NCBI GenBank assembly: GCA_020466095.1
Contig: CM035806.1
Location: 112,561,401-112,625,400, forward strand
DNA length: 64,000 bases
Direction: 5' to 3'
From: Chlorops oryzae
Lineage: Eukaryota; Arthropoda; Insecta; Diptera; Chloropidae
Shown piece after piece: positions 21,901 to 31,430 of this stretch (the stretch's first letter is position 1; every line of letters starts with the position of its first letter). The notes below the pieces were generated by a model. The model ran no database searches and had not been told where the DNA came from. It saw only the letters and a list, made by a program, of their open reading frames with translations. The position numbers and the translations under genes were made by a program.

Positions 21901-24900
21901 TTGTGTTATCAAGGTTCAAGTCGTTCATTACCCGTACTGTCAGTTGAGCGCACAATAGTGCCGCACATAGTTCGAGGCGTGGGAGTGTTTGCCTTTTTAA
22001 TGGTGCCACTCGTGATTTCGCGCACAGTAGTCTTACTTTTATGAGTCCTTCCTTATATATCGATCTTATATATATAGCTGCTCCGTATGCCTTTTCTGAT
22101 GCGTCTGCAAAGCCGTGCACTTGTATTTTAAAAGGGACTTGTCCATCGTATACGTGCCGCGGGAACTTCATGTTATTGATAGATTCCAGTTCTTGTCGGA
22201 AGATCATCCATCTTGTATGTGATTCTGCAGGTAATGCTTCATCCCAGTCCAATTTCAATTTCCATAATTCTTGTATCAGTATTTTCGCCGTGACAACGAT
22301 TGGACCCAATACTCCCAAGGGGTCAAACAATCTCGCCAAATCTGAGCTTACTGTTCTCTTGGTAATGTGGTTGGTGTCTGTAAGATTAACCTTGCCACAG
22401 AATTTGTCGCACCCAGGCATCCATGTTAAGCCCAATGTTTTAGTTGTTTCACCCTTGCTGTTGGTAAAATCAATATTAACTTCGTCTTCCTCTGTTGCTA
22501 CGTTTCGCAATAATTGTTCATGATTTGCCCTCCATTTTTGAAGCTTAAGACCATGTTTATTTAAAATATGTTGTAGCTCTCGTTGAATCGTGAGTGCTGT
22601 GTTCAAACTGTCTGCTCCTCCGATCCCATCATCCACGTAAAAATTGTTAAGAAGAAATTGAGCTCCATAAGGATACTGCGTCATGTGCTCCTTGGCTATT
22701 TTTTGTAAACATTTTGTTGCTAGATAAGGTGCTGCTCTGGTTCCATACGTTATCGTATTCAGCTGGTAGTATTTTATTGGCTGGTCGGGGTCGTTTCTCC
22801 AGATGATTAGTTGGAATTTTCTATCTTCAGGGTGTATCAGCATCTGCCGATACATTTTTGTTACATCTGTGGTGAAAACGAAACGAGGCATACGAAAACG
22901 GAGTAAGATGGAGAACAGCTCGCTTTGCACCGTGGGCCCAATGTGCATTAAGTCATTCAGCGACAGGCCCGTCGTAGTTTTGGCTGAAGCGTCGAATACC
23001 ACTCGCAACTTTGTTGTCAGGCTTTCTGGTCTCAGGATGCAGTGATGAGGGATGAAATATTTCGGATCAGTTAGTGAGGTGACGTCGATTTGAGTCATGT
23101 GTCCCAATGTTTCGTATTCTTCCATGAAACTGACGTACTGGCTTTTGATTTTGGGATTTTTCATCAGTCGGCGCTCCAGAGATAGAAAACGGTTGAAGGC
23201 TATTCCATGAGATTCGCCTAGTGCATCAGGGTTTTCACAAAATGGCAGTCTAACAATGTACCTCCCATCTTCATTCACCGTATGGTTGAGAGCAAAGTGC
23301 GATTCACATTGTTTTTCTGGAATTGAAAGAGGTTTTTGGGTGGCTGTCACATCTTCTAATTCCCATAGTCTGGCAATGGCGTCTTCTAAACTGATGTTTT
23401 CATCGATACATATGCCGCATGTTGCTGTTGATAAGAGCGCGTTTTCCACTTTTCCTCCTATGATCCATCCGAATACCGTATTTTGTAGAGTTGGAAGGCC
23501 GTGTGCTAATTTGATCTGACCAATTGACAAGAGTTGATGATAAAATTCGGCACCTAATAAAACATCAATTTTATCAGGGCGATTAAATGCTGGATCTGCC
23601 AATTCGATGTTTTTGGGGATCGGCCAATCTTTGATGTCCAAAGGTTGTGATGGTTGCGGTGAGATTATGTGTGGCAATACTGCAGCTTCTAGCCTTGTAT
23701 TGAACTTGTTGATTCTAGAATGGATTGCCACATTAACTCTGTGCTGAACCTTTGCATTACTTGACCCAATTCCGTTGATTGATATTGAAGTGGGTTGTGC
23801 AGTAATCCCAAGACGTTTGATCAGCCGTTCTGTGATAAAATTGAGTTGTGAGCCAGAGTCGAGTATTGCTCGACATTTGACTTCAGCGCCTTTAGCTCGA
23901 ACGATTATCATTGCAGTGCTGAGAAAAACGTAATTGTTTGCTGCAGAATGTTTTGATGTGGTCAGTGACGTTGCTTCTCTAGCATTTTGTGTTGCTTCCA
24001 CGACAGCTGATGAATTGATTTCTGTCTGTTTTTCTGGCCTGCTTGATTCCGTTCCTGATTTATTCGTGTTCTGTGCTGCATTTTCCAGATGAAGCAGCGT
24101 GTTGTGTTTTTTGTTGCATTTCATGCAACTTCTTGAAGTGCAGCTTTTTGTGCGGTGTCCAGCTTTCATGCAGTTGCAGAATAGTTTATTCTTCTGAACA
24201 AACTGCAGTCGTTCTGGTGGTGTTAACTGCAAGAATGTTTTGCATGAAAACAATGGATGCTTCCCATTTTTACAAACTGCACACGAACTATCAACTGAAG
24301 TCACGGATGTGCAAACCTTTGCCTTTGAATTTCCTGATCTGTCTTTTTCACCTATTGCTTCCAATGATTGGAAATGCCTTTCCAGAAATTGTAAGAAATC
24401 TTCTATTGTTGGAACTTCTCTTGGATTTGAAAGACATTGCTCATATCGAAGGCGTGTTGCGTGATCTAATTTTTTTAATAGCACATGTAGTAGTAATGGG
24501 TCCCAGGTTGAGGTGTCGATCTTCAGATTTTTAAGTGCTAATAGACATTCTTGTGTTCTGTCATGTAGCTCCTTAAAATGGTCGCTGGATGCCTTTGTTG
24601 GGGTGTCGACCAATTCTTGAATTAGTTTTCCAACAAGTATTCTTTTGTTGTTGTATCGATCTACCACCATTGTCCATGCTGCATCAAAGTTTTCTCCAGT
24701 GGCCGCAAAGTGCTTTATTAGATTCGAAGCCTCCCCCACCAAGTGTGTTTTGAGGTACCAAATCTTCTGAACCTTTGGCATTGGTTGGAGCACTATCAGT
24801 GAGGTGAATAAATCATGAAATTCTTGCCATTTGATGTGGTTACCATCAAATTTCGGGATTGTTAGTTTTGGCATTGGAATTGATTCCTGAGACCTTACTT

Positions 24901-24961
24901 CTTTTGAGCTTTCTTGTACTGCTGAGCCGATGTTAACAGTTTTGAACATGTTTCTCACCAT
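18941..24961 (-). CDS. pol: BEL/Pao Pol polyprotein fused to Env N-terminal part
   Basis: 2006 codons from ATG 24961. Order by residue: Gag-like DUF1759 region (~35-180); Cys/His knuckle (~260-275, CNCMKAGH...C); aspartic protease DSGS (368); reverse transcriptase with D699 and YVDD 775-778; RNase H beginning at D953 (GFADASEKAYG); H2C2 zinc finger (last Cys pair ~1300-1303); integrase core D1338, D1403, E1457; DUF5641-like domain (~1540-1630). A hydrophobic leader near 1700-1717 begins the envelope; a furin-type site RRLRR (~1808-1812) precedes a hydrophobic fusion-peptide-like segment and a coiled-coil-prone region, as in baculovirus F and errantivirus Env. The frame leaves the element at ~18974; the last residues come from the family B insertion. 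All enzymatic motifs look intact. Env is in frame with Pol, so release by splicing or proteolysis would be required. Confidence 0.95.
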   Translation of the reverse strand: MVRNMFKTVNIGSAVQESSKEVRSQESIPMPKLTIPKFDGNHIKWQEFHDLFTSLIVLQPMPKVQKIWYLKTHLVGEASNLIKHFAATGENFDAAWTMVVDRYNNKRILVGKLIQELVDTPTKASSDHFKELHDRTQECLLALKNLKIDTSTWDPLLLHVLLKKLDHATRLRYEQCLSNPREVPTIEDFLQFLERHFQSLEAIGEKDRSGNSKAKVCTSVTSVDSSCAVCKNGKHPLFSCKTFLQLTPPERLQFVQKNKLFCNCMKAGHRTKSCTSRSCMKCNKKHNTLLHLENAAQNTNKSGTESSRPEKQTEINSSAVVEATQNAREATSLTTSKHSAANNYVFLSTAMIIVRAKGAEVKCRAILDSGSQLNFITERLIKRLGITAQPTSISINGIGSSNAKVQHRVNVAIHSRINKFNTRLEAAVLPHIISPQPSQPLDIKDWPIPKNIELADPAFNRPDKIDVLLGAEFYHQLLSIGQIKLAHGLPTLQNTVFGWIIGGKVENALLSTATCGICIDENISLEDAIARLWELEDVTATQKPLSIPEKQCESHFALNHTVNEDGRYIVRLPFCENPDALGESHGIAFNRFLSLERRLMKNPKIKSQYVSFMEEYETLGHMTQIDVTSLTDPKYFIPHHCILRPESLTTKLRVVFDASAKTTTGLSLNDLMHIGPTVQSELFSILLRFRMPRFVFTTDVTKMYRQMLIHPEDRKFQLIIWRNDPDQPIKYYQLNTITYGTRAAPYLATKCLQKIAKEHMTQYPYGAQFLLNNFYVDDGIGGADSLNTALTIQRELQHILNKHGLKLQKWRANHEQLLRNVATEEDEVNIDFTNSKGETTKTLGLTWMPGCDKFCGKVNLTDTNHITKRTVSSDLARLFDPLGVLGPIVVTAKILIQELWKLKLDWDEALPAESHTRWMIFRQELESINNMKFPRHVYDGQVPFKIQVHGFADASEKAYGAAIYIRSIYKEGLIKVRLLCAKSRVAPLKRQTLPRLELCAALLCAQLTVRVMNDLNLDNTTAHLWTDSAIVLAWINSQSSAYHTFVANRVSYIQELTIPQQWRHIDSKENPADILSRGISPKKLAGCNLWFYGPLFLHGNEELWLQPKQNINAIIKNIAQMEQKKIVSIPVTTSAEDLSNIIYNINHRGSFHTLQRIIGYGIRFINRIKKLKQATGVNLTVQELEEALIVIIRTIQQSDFEDDLKHLKRHNVVQKSSQLSNLSPFLDKNNIIRVGGRLEAAGLSFDAKHQMLIPYNDPITKLLMQGIHEMNRHCGPQALLSHVRQRFWPIKGKTLARSIVQNCVRCSRARPKLLNQVMGNLPSARISPARPFITSGVDFCGPFWIHFKVRGKRPQKAYIAIFCCFATKAVHLELVSDLTTEAFIGSLKRFVSRRGHCQNLYCDNATNFVGAKNKLSELAESINSSTSSEKINKECINRGINFHFIPPRAPHFGGLWEAAVKSAKHLLVRSVATASLTYEELDTVVIEIKAILNSRPLCPLSDNPYDLAALTPGHLLIGEPLNAQVDASSTPANTGLLTRWKLVTHLKQEFWRRWSREYLCELQYRNKWKTHQSTLKQGDMVILKEENTSPLQWPLGRIIKTHPGEDGIVRVVDIKTANSICKRPIDRLAPLPVNNQEPEESSKNRTSDRKEHPQSSLIISIPLEKIENVETIFRKQDYAKLNDTPEVPKKRRRTSNQYTLMTAIIALMLIPLVLCSKFQNTHFENQLGMHFEGIGSAMVSPTQWQLLIYYDLEGFWTELAFLFFSNGTSALNQLCAELKDNGTCLNLEKHFKSRGAELLMDSTLLSGRRLRRAALDLVGNIAHSLFGVLDTEYAKQMANTITQIKENEDHVLNLLKNQTSIVDSTINIIKADQESVKAKFDHMDHQISQIFNRIKTENKDQREEKLQRILTTLCIQLTTIAAKLERTQASILDVLTNTHHGIISPLILTPSQLQHEVEKIKFHLPKNLELPVNKEDMLQLYKLMKVKGGLTKNTVIFIPFPKERVY

Positions 24962-24973
24962 ATTTTCTAACCA

Positions 24974-25585
24974 TTAAAACTCATCTGTGTTGTAACCTTG
25001 TGTGGCTGGGTCATCATACATTTCGTATAATTGAAAATGAATATTTTCAACGTTTTCCCATAATTTTTTGGCGATTGAGATGTCTTCCTTTGAAAATTTT
25101 TCTTTCAGTAAACGTGTTAGCGATGACATTATTACTTTTTGTCTGCGGAGAAGCTTAATAATTTCACCGGGAACTACTTGTTGAACTTCACCCACTGCTT
25201 GGTCCTGTTGCTTTGTTGAGTTTTGTTGCTGAGCTTTCCCGTCACTCTCCATTAGTGTTTCTTTCTGGATGGCTGCCTTGAATACTTCTGTATATTGCTG
25301 CACTATGTTTAGTATTGAGATGTAGTAATCTCTAGTGAAGTATTCGTGGTTTAACGGTAGATTTTCCAACAATCGTATTTGGTTGTCTTTTGTTTCGAAT
25401 TTAGACCATTCTTCGTCTAACCGTCTTAGGCGTTCCCTGAAGTAATTGGTATCTTTTCTTCCGGCTGAATCTTTCTTGAAGTTTCTGATAATAGCTTCAA
25501 TGTTAGTACCGGTTTCCTTTTGTTTTTCTATAAGTTGATTAAACGCATCCATTGCGTTGTTTCGAACTGTGCAAGTTGAATTCAA
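24974..25585 (-). CDS. gag: BEL Gag N-terminal ORF
   Basis: 203 codons ending in TAA at 24974-24976. The leftmost codon of the open frame is TTG; the first ATG is at 25552 (residue 12), the likelier start. The protein is charged and helical, rich in K/E/Q, with no zinc knuckle of its own, typical of the N-terminal Gag segment preceding DUF1759 in BEL elements. The next ORF lies in the same frame four codons after the stop, so only one TAA separates Gag from the rest. That stop could be a mutation in this copy or a readthrough/reinitiation point. Confidence 0.8.
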   Translation of the reverse strand: MNSTCTVRNNAMDAFNQLIEKQKETGTNIEAIIRNFKKDSAGRKDTNYFRERLRRLDEEWSKFETKDNQIRLLENLPLNHEYFTRDYYISILNIVQQYTEVFKAAIQKETLMESDGKAQQQNSTKQQDQAVGEVQQVVPGEIIKLLRRQKVIMSSLTRLLKEKFSKEDISIAKKLWENVENIHFQLYEMYDDPATQGYNTDEF

Positions 25586-25703
25586 TGGTTTCCTCTAGTC
25601 CACGTCGACTTGAGTAAGATAGCTGATGTTCCTTTCCAAGGGTTGGTTGTTCCTCCTCCGGAATTACAATTTGCGTGTTGCGATGAAGTCTCGTGCCAAA
25701 TAC

Positions 25704-25721
25704 ATCACGTCGGGGTCACCA
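25704..25721 (-). other. Primer-binding site, tRNA-Trp type
   Basis: Minus-strand TGGTGACCCCGACGTGAT lies three bases inside the 5' LTR. It is complementary to the 3' end of animal tRNA-Trp plus CCA; the same 18-base PBS is known from avian alpharetroviruses. Confidence 0.85.
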
Positions 25722-25724
25722 ATA

Positions 25725-26279
25725 TGTTTAGCAAATGCTCCTTTGCACTGCTTGAAGAATAGCAATAACAGCACATAAACTGAATTGCTTTAGGAATAGC
25801 GATAACAGCACTTAAACTGAATCGCATATATGTTTAGCAGAACGCTTCTTTGCGCTGCTTGATGAATGGCAATAACAGCACTTAAACTGAATTGCCGATA
25901 TTTTGTTGTTTGTTTGACAATCGGCACTTTAACCGAGTCAGTCTCTTTTCAATCAATGTTCACAGATTGCTTGCTATTGAAAGAGTGAATTTATTTTCAT
26001 ATTACATTGTTTTTATACAAATATTAAGCTAATTTGGCACAATTGGAATTTGAAATTTATTGATTGGAAAATGCTTATTAATACTTTCATATATTTGATT
26101 TTGGTGGAATTTGAGCTATGACAAAAAGAAAGAAATATGAAATTTTGTACTGTCAGCATAATTCAAAGCTAATGATCGACATTCAGTTTTGCTTTTTTCT
26201 TTTGTTTACGTAAGCTGAGTTCAAAGACTTAAAGCTACAAATATGTGAATATATATATATTTTTATGTAGATATGAACA
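25725..26279 (-). repeat. BEL 5' LTR
   Basis: 555 bp, no difference seen from 16304-16858. Followed on the plus-strand side by the TSD TTACT (26280-26284). Presumably holds the element's promoter; no confident TATA/Inr assignment was made. Confidence 0.95.
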
Positions 26280-26284
26280 TTACT

Positions 26285-26638
26285 ATATACGTCACTCTCA
26301 TAGATTTTGGGCGGGTCATTTCGCGCCAGTTAGAAAGAGATGTTACTCGGCAGGCGAACAAAGAGAGAGAAAGAAATACTTTTGGTGAGTACCTAAGTGA
26401 AAAATTCTCATTTTGGTGGGTACCCAAGAACGTGTTGGAAAGACCCAAAATAGAAACGGCTCCTGAGTGACATATAATATATAGTTATATATGCTGTAGA
26501 CCATACAATACTTCAAGCGACACTCTCTAAATTTTTTGAATTTGCTTGTAGGTATGATAAGAATATGCGGGTGCGATAGAGACCGAGAACAGTTTACATG
26601 AGTATGAGTAGTTAAGCTCTAGCGTTTTACTAGCTCTA
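26285..26638. other. Flank of BEL insertion, no gene
   Basis: No supported feature. A GAGAGA-rich patch occurs near 26355-26375. Confidence 0.5.
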
Positions 26639-27549
26639 CCCTGCAGTAATTGAGACTCACTTCCTACTCACCTATGGTGCACCTCAAAAAGACCACAACT
26701 AGTCCCCACATAATTTACTCTTACATGCATTCAACTCACCTCTTTAACATAGGGCCTACATTAGAAAGAGAGTAGTGCATGTAAGACTCACCCATGGTGA
26801 GACGTTTTGGGTGAGTTGGAGGTCAATCGACGATTTTGTTAATTTATGGAAAAAAAATTTTAATTTTTGTTTTATTTTTTTTTCTTCTTTTCATTTTGTT
26901 TATTTTTTGTTTTTATTTTTTAAATCTTTTTGTTTAAACATTAGTTATTTTTTTTTTAAATTTTCTCGTCTCGAACGAACCTCGAACCGCTGATCTCTGG
27001 GTTGGTAAGTCTGCGTCTTAACCATTACGCTAAACAAGGAAATTTAATATGTTGATCAAAATGCTGACATGAGTTTTTAGGTGCTCAAGTTTTTGTGAAA
27101 TAAAATAGAATATTTCATAGCAAAAAATTTTCAATTGAAAAATAAATACTTTTAAAAAAAATTTAAATATGAAAAAATACTTACATATTAAAGAAAAAAA
27201 TTTTTATTTTTCAAAATTAACTAATAAAAAAAATTAGTTAAAATATGAACATAAAAAAAAACTCTAGGCAATAGAGAAGAAAAAAAAATGTTCAATCGAG
27301 CCACGGATCGAACTGTTGACGGTACGTCGATCAGAATGCGAACTTAAAGCAGACAATAACAAGCGCATAGCAAGAGTACAACAAAAAATGAACTCACCGC
27401 CCCTCGATCTCTTAAGGAACAGTCAGCGGTGAGACCTATAGAGGTCGACCTTAGGTTAGACGTGCTCCATAGTTTTTATGGTCTAGTTGCGAACAGTCTC
27501 ACCTAAGGTGGGTCCTATTTTGCAAACTGACCGCTCTTTTACTACAGGG
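26639..27549. mobile_element. Family F TIR element, copy 1, with tRNA-like modules
   Basis: Left end CCCTGCAGTAATT and inverted right end CCCTGTAGTAAAA, flanked by TA (26637-26638 and 27550-27551). Subterminal GGTGAG/CTCACC words are frequent at both ends (TCACCTATGGTGCAC left; CTCACCTAAGGTGGG right). The interior (26840-27360) is a minus-strand twin tRNA-like module with an A-rich tail. No coding sequence. Confidence 0.65.
26977..27360 (-). other. Twin tRNA-like module (copy 2)
   Basis: On the minus strand a weak first unit lies near 27345-27296 (GTTCGATCCGTGGCTCG as B box). A spacer holds the core TGACATGAGTTTTTAGGTGC (plus spelling, ~27064). The better second unit 27040-26977 reads TTTAGCGTAATGGTTAAGAC (A box) and GCGGTTCGAGGTTC (B box). 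Then comes a run of A on that strand (26960-26845). Confidence 0.6.
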
Positions 27550-27551
27550 TA

Positions 27552-29143
27552 ATTCCAACAGCACTGTTTCTTCTTTATACCCCTGGTTATGTATTACTCT
27601 GTACAAAATTAACATTGCGTGTGGGCTAAAAATCACTAATTGTACACTTGAACTAACGCTTTTTTAGTGATTTGGGAACCAATTGGGTAAATTGGGTATA
27701 GTAAAACACTAGTTCCTTTGAAAGATTATTGACCATATTTTGTAGTTTTTTTGGTTATTTTTGTTCTAAAATTTTTTGAGCCTCCAATACGCAATATTTA
27801 AAAGACACTGAATTATTTTTCGTGTTTGTTTTATTTACAAAAATATTTGTAATATATACAGATAGATTTTATTTTTGATTTCGGAGCACCAACGCTCTTT
27901 GCAACAACTATGTAATGGCAACTCTTATTACTGACACGAAAAACCATTTTTCCATGCAATACTAGTCGGAGCTTTATACGAAGCTCTACCCCCCTTTGCA
28001 CTAGTTCTTTAGTTTTGGTGAAAGTACTAGTTGCATCCGGGCAATATACCTCACGCTTCCTAGAGGGTAATAAGCATTGAGCTCTGCTGTGTTGAAAGTC
28101 AGATTGTAATGTCGATGTGTGAGTTCATATGTACACAAATCGTGGTGAAAGTCAGTTTATTTTATGTGAATGTCATGTAGGACTGTAGGTCTAACTGTCG
28201 ACGTCGAAAAGCCTCTGCCGCGATGGGGAAATACACCATTAGGCAGGTATAGGAAATTCAACAAATTGGGGAAATTCACCAAAAAGCTACCAACAAAAAC
28301 CTTAAGCAGGAATAGGAAATTCAACAAATTCTAGAAATTCACCAGAAAGCTACCAACAACAATACGGGTACACACAAAGTGGCACTATGATGCCACTTGC
28401 AAGAAAATTATCAAAGAAACACGGCGCCAGCTCGGTTTTTTATATTGCTTGAAAAGTTCATAATTGAAACTTTAATAAATATATTACGATATGTTTTTGC
28501 TTAATGTGCGCGAATGTTTTCATTTTGTAATAAATTTACTTACATATTTGACTACGGCTACGAATTTCATTGTACATAGAATTTAGTATTTTTGCTGAAA
28601 CAATGTGATCAAAAAGTTATCTGGACAGGGTAGGACAAAAAAAAACAATTTCTGTTTCTCCTTGATATTGCGATACCTTGATTAGTTTTATGTTTTTCAA
28701 GCTTTTCATGGCATTTTATGAGTTTGGTAGATATTTTATATGTAATGTACTCGAAAATCGCCCAAAATTAAAAATAAAAGTGGCAATGCATTTCACCACA
28801 CCAGAGCTAAAGATTTTGCCATAGCATGCTTCTCTTTTCCTCATGCTATATGCCTATGTTGAAGCAGCGTAGCTCTAACACATTGCAGGGATTAGGAAGA
28901 AGAAGAGTTAGACCTACAGTCCTATATGGTGAATGTGTTAACTGTGGGCAAAGTCAGATTGTGAATGGGCAAAGTCGGTTTTTACAAGCTCCCCTCACCC
29001 GTCTTAGTGATTTTGGGAAGCGTCGCTTGTAGTATTGTATGCTGTAGATTTTCGGCGAGGTAGGACCTATGTATGTCGCTCGATTTTTTCTTACTCTCTA
29101 GCATTTTGAATTTTATGTGTTTGTTGTATCACTACAGATACAT
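27552..29143. other. Gene-free stretch with LTR-like debris
   Basis: Contains an internal near-repeat (TAGGAAATTCAACAAATT twice, 28248 and 28312) and the LTR-like segment at 28380-28520 shared with the palindrome. The 68-codon ORF at 28826-29032 has no recognisable feature and is not called. Confidence 0.5.
28380..28520 (+). repeat. LTR-like segment, diverged copy
   Basis: Shares GCACTaTGATGCCACTTGC, CTCGGTTTTTTATAT and an AATAAAT signal with 2598-2750. Likely a solo or broken LTR; boundaries not resolved. Confidence 0.45.
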
Positions 29144-29374
29144 CCCTGCAGTAATAAAATTTTTTCGGTGTCAAATGGACCGGACCTAGGTGACTCCATA
29201 TAGGACCGACCTGAAAATGATATGCACCGCGACCGACCCAAGGTGAATCTCAATTGGACTCACCCTCTTCTAGTCCAAAAATGAGCGTAGGTGGGGTGAG
29301 TTCGTATAAACTTGTTCTTACTGTTGTCTGTTTTAAGTCCTCAATCTGACCGTTGTGCTACCATAAGCAAGTTA

Positions 29375-29710
29375 GCTTGATTGTTAATACTCTCGCAACT
29401 GTGAGGGTGGGAGTTCGAGCCCTTGCCCGTTTTAGAAAGATTTTTTTATGTTCATATATAAATTTTTTTTTTAATAGTTAACTTGAAAAAAATAAGTCGT
29501 TTTTTACATATTAACAGTTTTTTAATATTTATTTTTCAAGAATTTTTTTCTGTGTAAGTGAAAATTTCTTAACGCATGTTTCCCAAAAACTTGAGCAACC
29601 AAAAACTCAAGTCAGCGTTTTCATCAAAGCATTAAACTTGCTTGTTTAGCGTAATGGTTAAGACACCAATTTACCAACCCAGAGTTCTGCGGTTCGAGGC
29701 CGGAAAATCA
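29375..29710 (+). other. Twin tRNA-like module (copy 3)
   Basis: First unit ~29378-29440: GTTAGCTTGATTGTTAATAC (A box) and GGGAGTTCGAGCCCT (B box). The spacer contains, inverted, the conserved core CTTGAGTTTTTGGTTGCTC (29590-29615). Second unit 29648-29703: TTTAGCGTAATGGTTAAGAC and TGCGGTTCGAGGCC. An A-rich tail follows to ~29800. Confidence 0.65.
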
Positions 29711-29801
29711 AAAAGGAAATAATATAATATTGTTTAACAAAAAGGTTTAAAAAAAATAAAACAAAATAAGAAAAAATTTTTTTTTCATATTTTATATAAA
29801 A

Positions 29802-31011
29802 ACAAGTAAAGAAGTTTACATCGGCTAAGCCGATTGCACACATACCTTTTCCTCAGCCTGAAATATGTTAAAACATTACCTTAACAAAAATTCCTGCCGT
29901 TCCTAGCTTGGATATCTATTTATACCTTCTAAGACTCGAGATTATTATTAAGCACAAAATTTTCGCGGATGGTGAGCATGGTCAAATTTTAACCGTTAGA
30001 GGACATTTTGTCTAGCTGCGAAAACCTCAATTCAAAATAGTGAAAATAAAATTTTTGCGAATTTCGCGAATGGTGATCATGGTCAAGTTTTAACCGTTAG
30101 AGGACATTTTGTATAGCTGCGAAATCCTCAATTCAAAATAGTGAAAATAAAATTTTTTCGAATTTCGCGAATGGTGGTCATGGTCAAATTTTAACCGTTA
30201 GAGGACATTTTGTCTAGCTGCGAAATACTCAATTCAAAATAGTGAAAATAAATTTTTTGCGAATTTCGCGAATGGTGGTCATGGTCAAAATTTAACCGTA
30301 AGAGGACATTTTTTCTAGCTGCGAAAACCTCAATTCAAAATAGTGAAAATTAAATTTTTGCGAATTTCGCGAATGGTGGTCATGGTCAAAATTTAACCGT
30401 TAGAGGACATTTTGTCTAGCTGCGAAAACCTCAATTCAAAATAGTGAAAATAAAATTTTTGCGAATTTCGCGGATGGTGGTCTTGATCAAATTTAACCCT
30501 TAGAGGACATTTTGTTTAGCTGCGAAAACCTCAATTCAAAATAGTGAAAATCAATTTTTGCGAATTTCGCGAAATGTGGTCATGGTCAAAATTTATCCAT
30601 AATGGACGACTTTATTTGGCGGCAAAATACACAATCAGAAGAAGCAAAAAAATAATTTTTGTATTCAGATATGAGAATAAGAGAAAGAGTGTTTTTTTCT
30701 ATTGTGTAGGATGATGACCATAGTTATAGCGATGTCGCAATTTTTTTTCAGCGAAAGCTTAAGTCTACATAGTAGCTATACACTCACCAAATTTCAATAA
30801 GCTGGGATGTATAGTAAAAAAGTTATCCAGGAAAAACGTTAAAAATCGTGATTTTTGAAACATCTGAACCACTTCCCACGACCCAAGAAGGGACTACGAA
30901 AAAAATTTGTATGCAGTTTTTCGGACATTTACCTGGTTGAAGTCCATGCCAAATTTCAATATGATATCTTTCATGGCTTAGGAGTAAATTACGAAAAACT
31001 AAAGTGTGACC

Positions 31012-31091
<80 letters not shown>

Positions 31092-31222
31092 TGGCTAGAT
31101 CGATTCCTCTTGTCACCCTGATCAAGAATATATATATATGTCTATATCTACCGCGACTCCTTTGGTATGTTACATACACCGTGCCAAACTTAATATACCC
31201 TTTCCTTCGGAAAAGGTATAAT
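29802..31222 (-). mobile_element. DINE-1/Helentron-like element, family B copy 2
   Basis: Full length, same ends as copy 1. About seven tandem ~110-bp units (29960-30590) and a (GTCT)n tract of ~75 bp (31012-31091). It matches copy 3 (38751-40172) at a constant offset of 8949 with no difference noticed, including microsatellite length. Confidence 0.95.
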
Positions 31223-31430
31223 AAATATTAAAAAAAAAAACTCACCCTCATTTAAGGCCATATGGACCCACCCACAACCGACCCTAAAAGCTTTGAAAAA
31301 GGTCCGGTTGTTTTTCAATGACAGCGCTGTGAAAAAAAGGGTGAGTTGAACGTATGGAAACGCGACCGGTCCTCACCTCTTTGGGACCAACCCCGGGCCA
31401 ATTACTACAGGGAATGTTTACGTATAGGTT

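Larger units (their letters stand above)
16304..26279 (-). mobile_element. Complete BEL/Pao LTR retrotransposon with env, nested Helentron-like insertion
   Basis: 555-bp direct repeats at 16304-16858 and 25725-26279 appear identical, start TG and end CA, and are flanked by the 5-bp duplication TTACT (16299-16303 and 26280-26284). On the minus strand the order is LTR, PBS, gag, protease-RT-RNase H-integrase, env, LTR. The protease/RT/integrase type (DSGS, YVDD, H2C2, C-terminal DUF5641-like domain) is that of BEL/Pao. About 1.13 kb of the span is a family B insertion within env. Identical LTRs imply recent insertion. Confidence 0.97.
29144..31412. mobile_element. Family F TIR element, copy 2, split by a family B element
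   Basis: Left end CCCTGCAGTAAT and inverted right end CCCTGTAGTAAT. Like copy 1, the ends are rich in GGTGAG/CTCACC and GACCGACC words, and the interior carries a twin tRNA-like module (29375-29710), here on the plus strand. Family B copy 2 (29802-31222) is nested in its A-rich tail. Net length without that insertion is about 850 bp, close to copy 1. Confidence 0.65.

Noticed and set aside
20800..24534. Plus-strand ORFs across the BEL pol region
   Set aside because: Shadows of the 2006-codon minus-strand frame.
28826..29032. 68-aa ORF
   Set aside because: No motif, no splice context, low-complexity surroundings.
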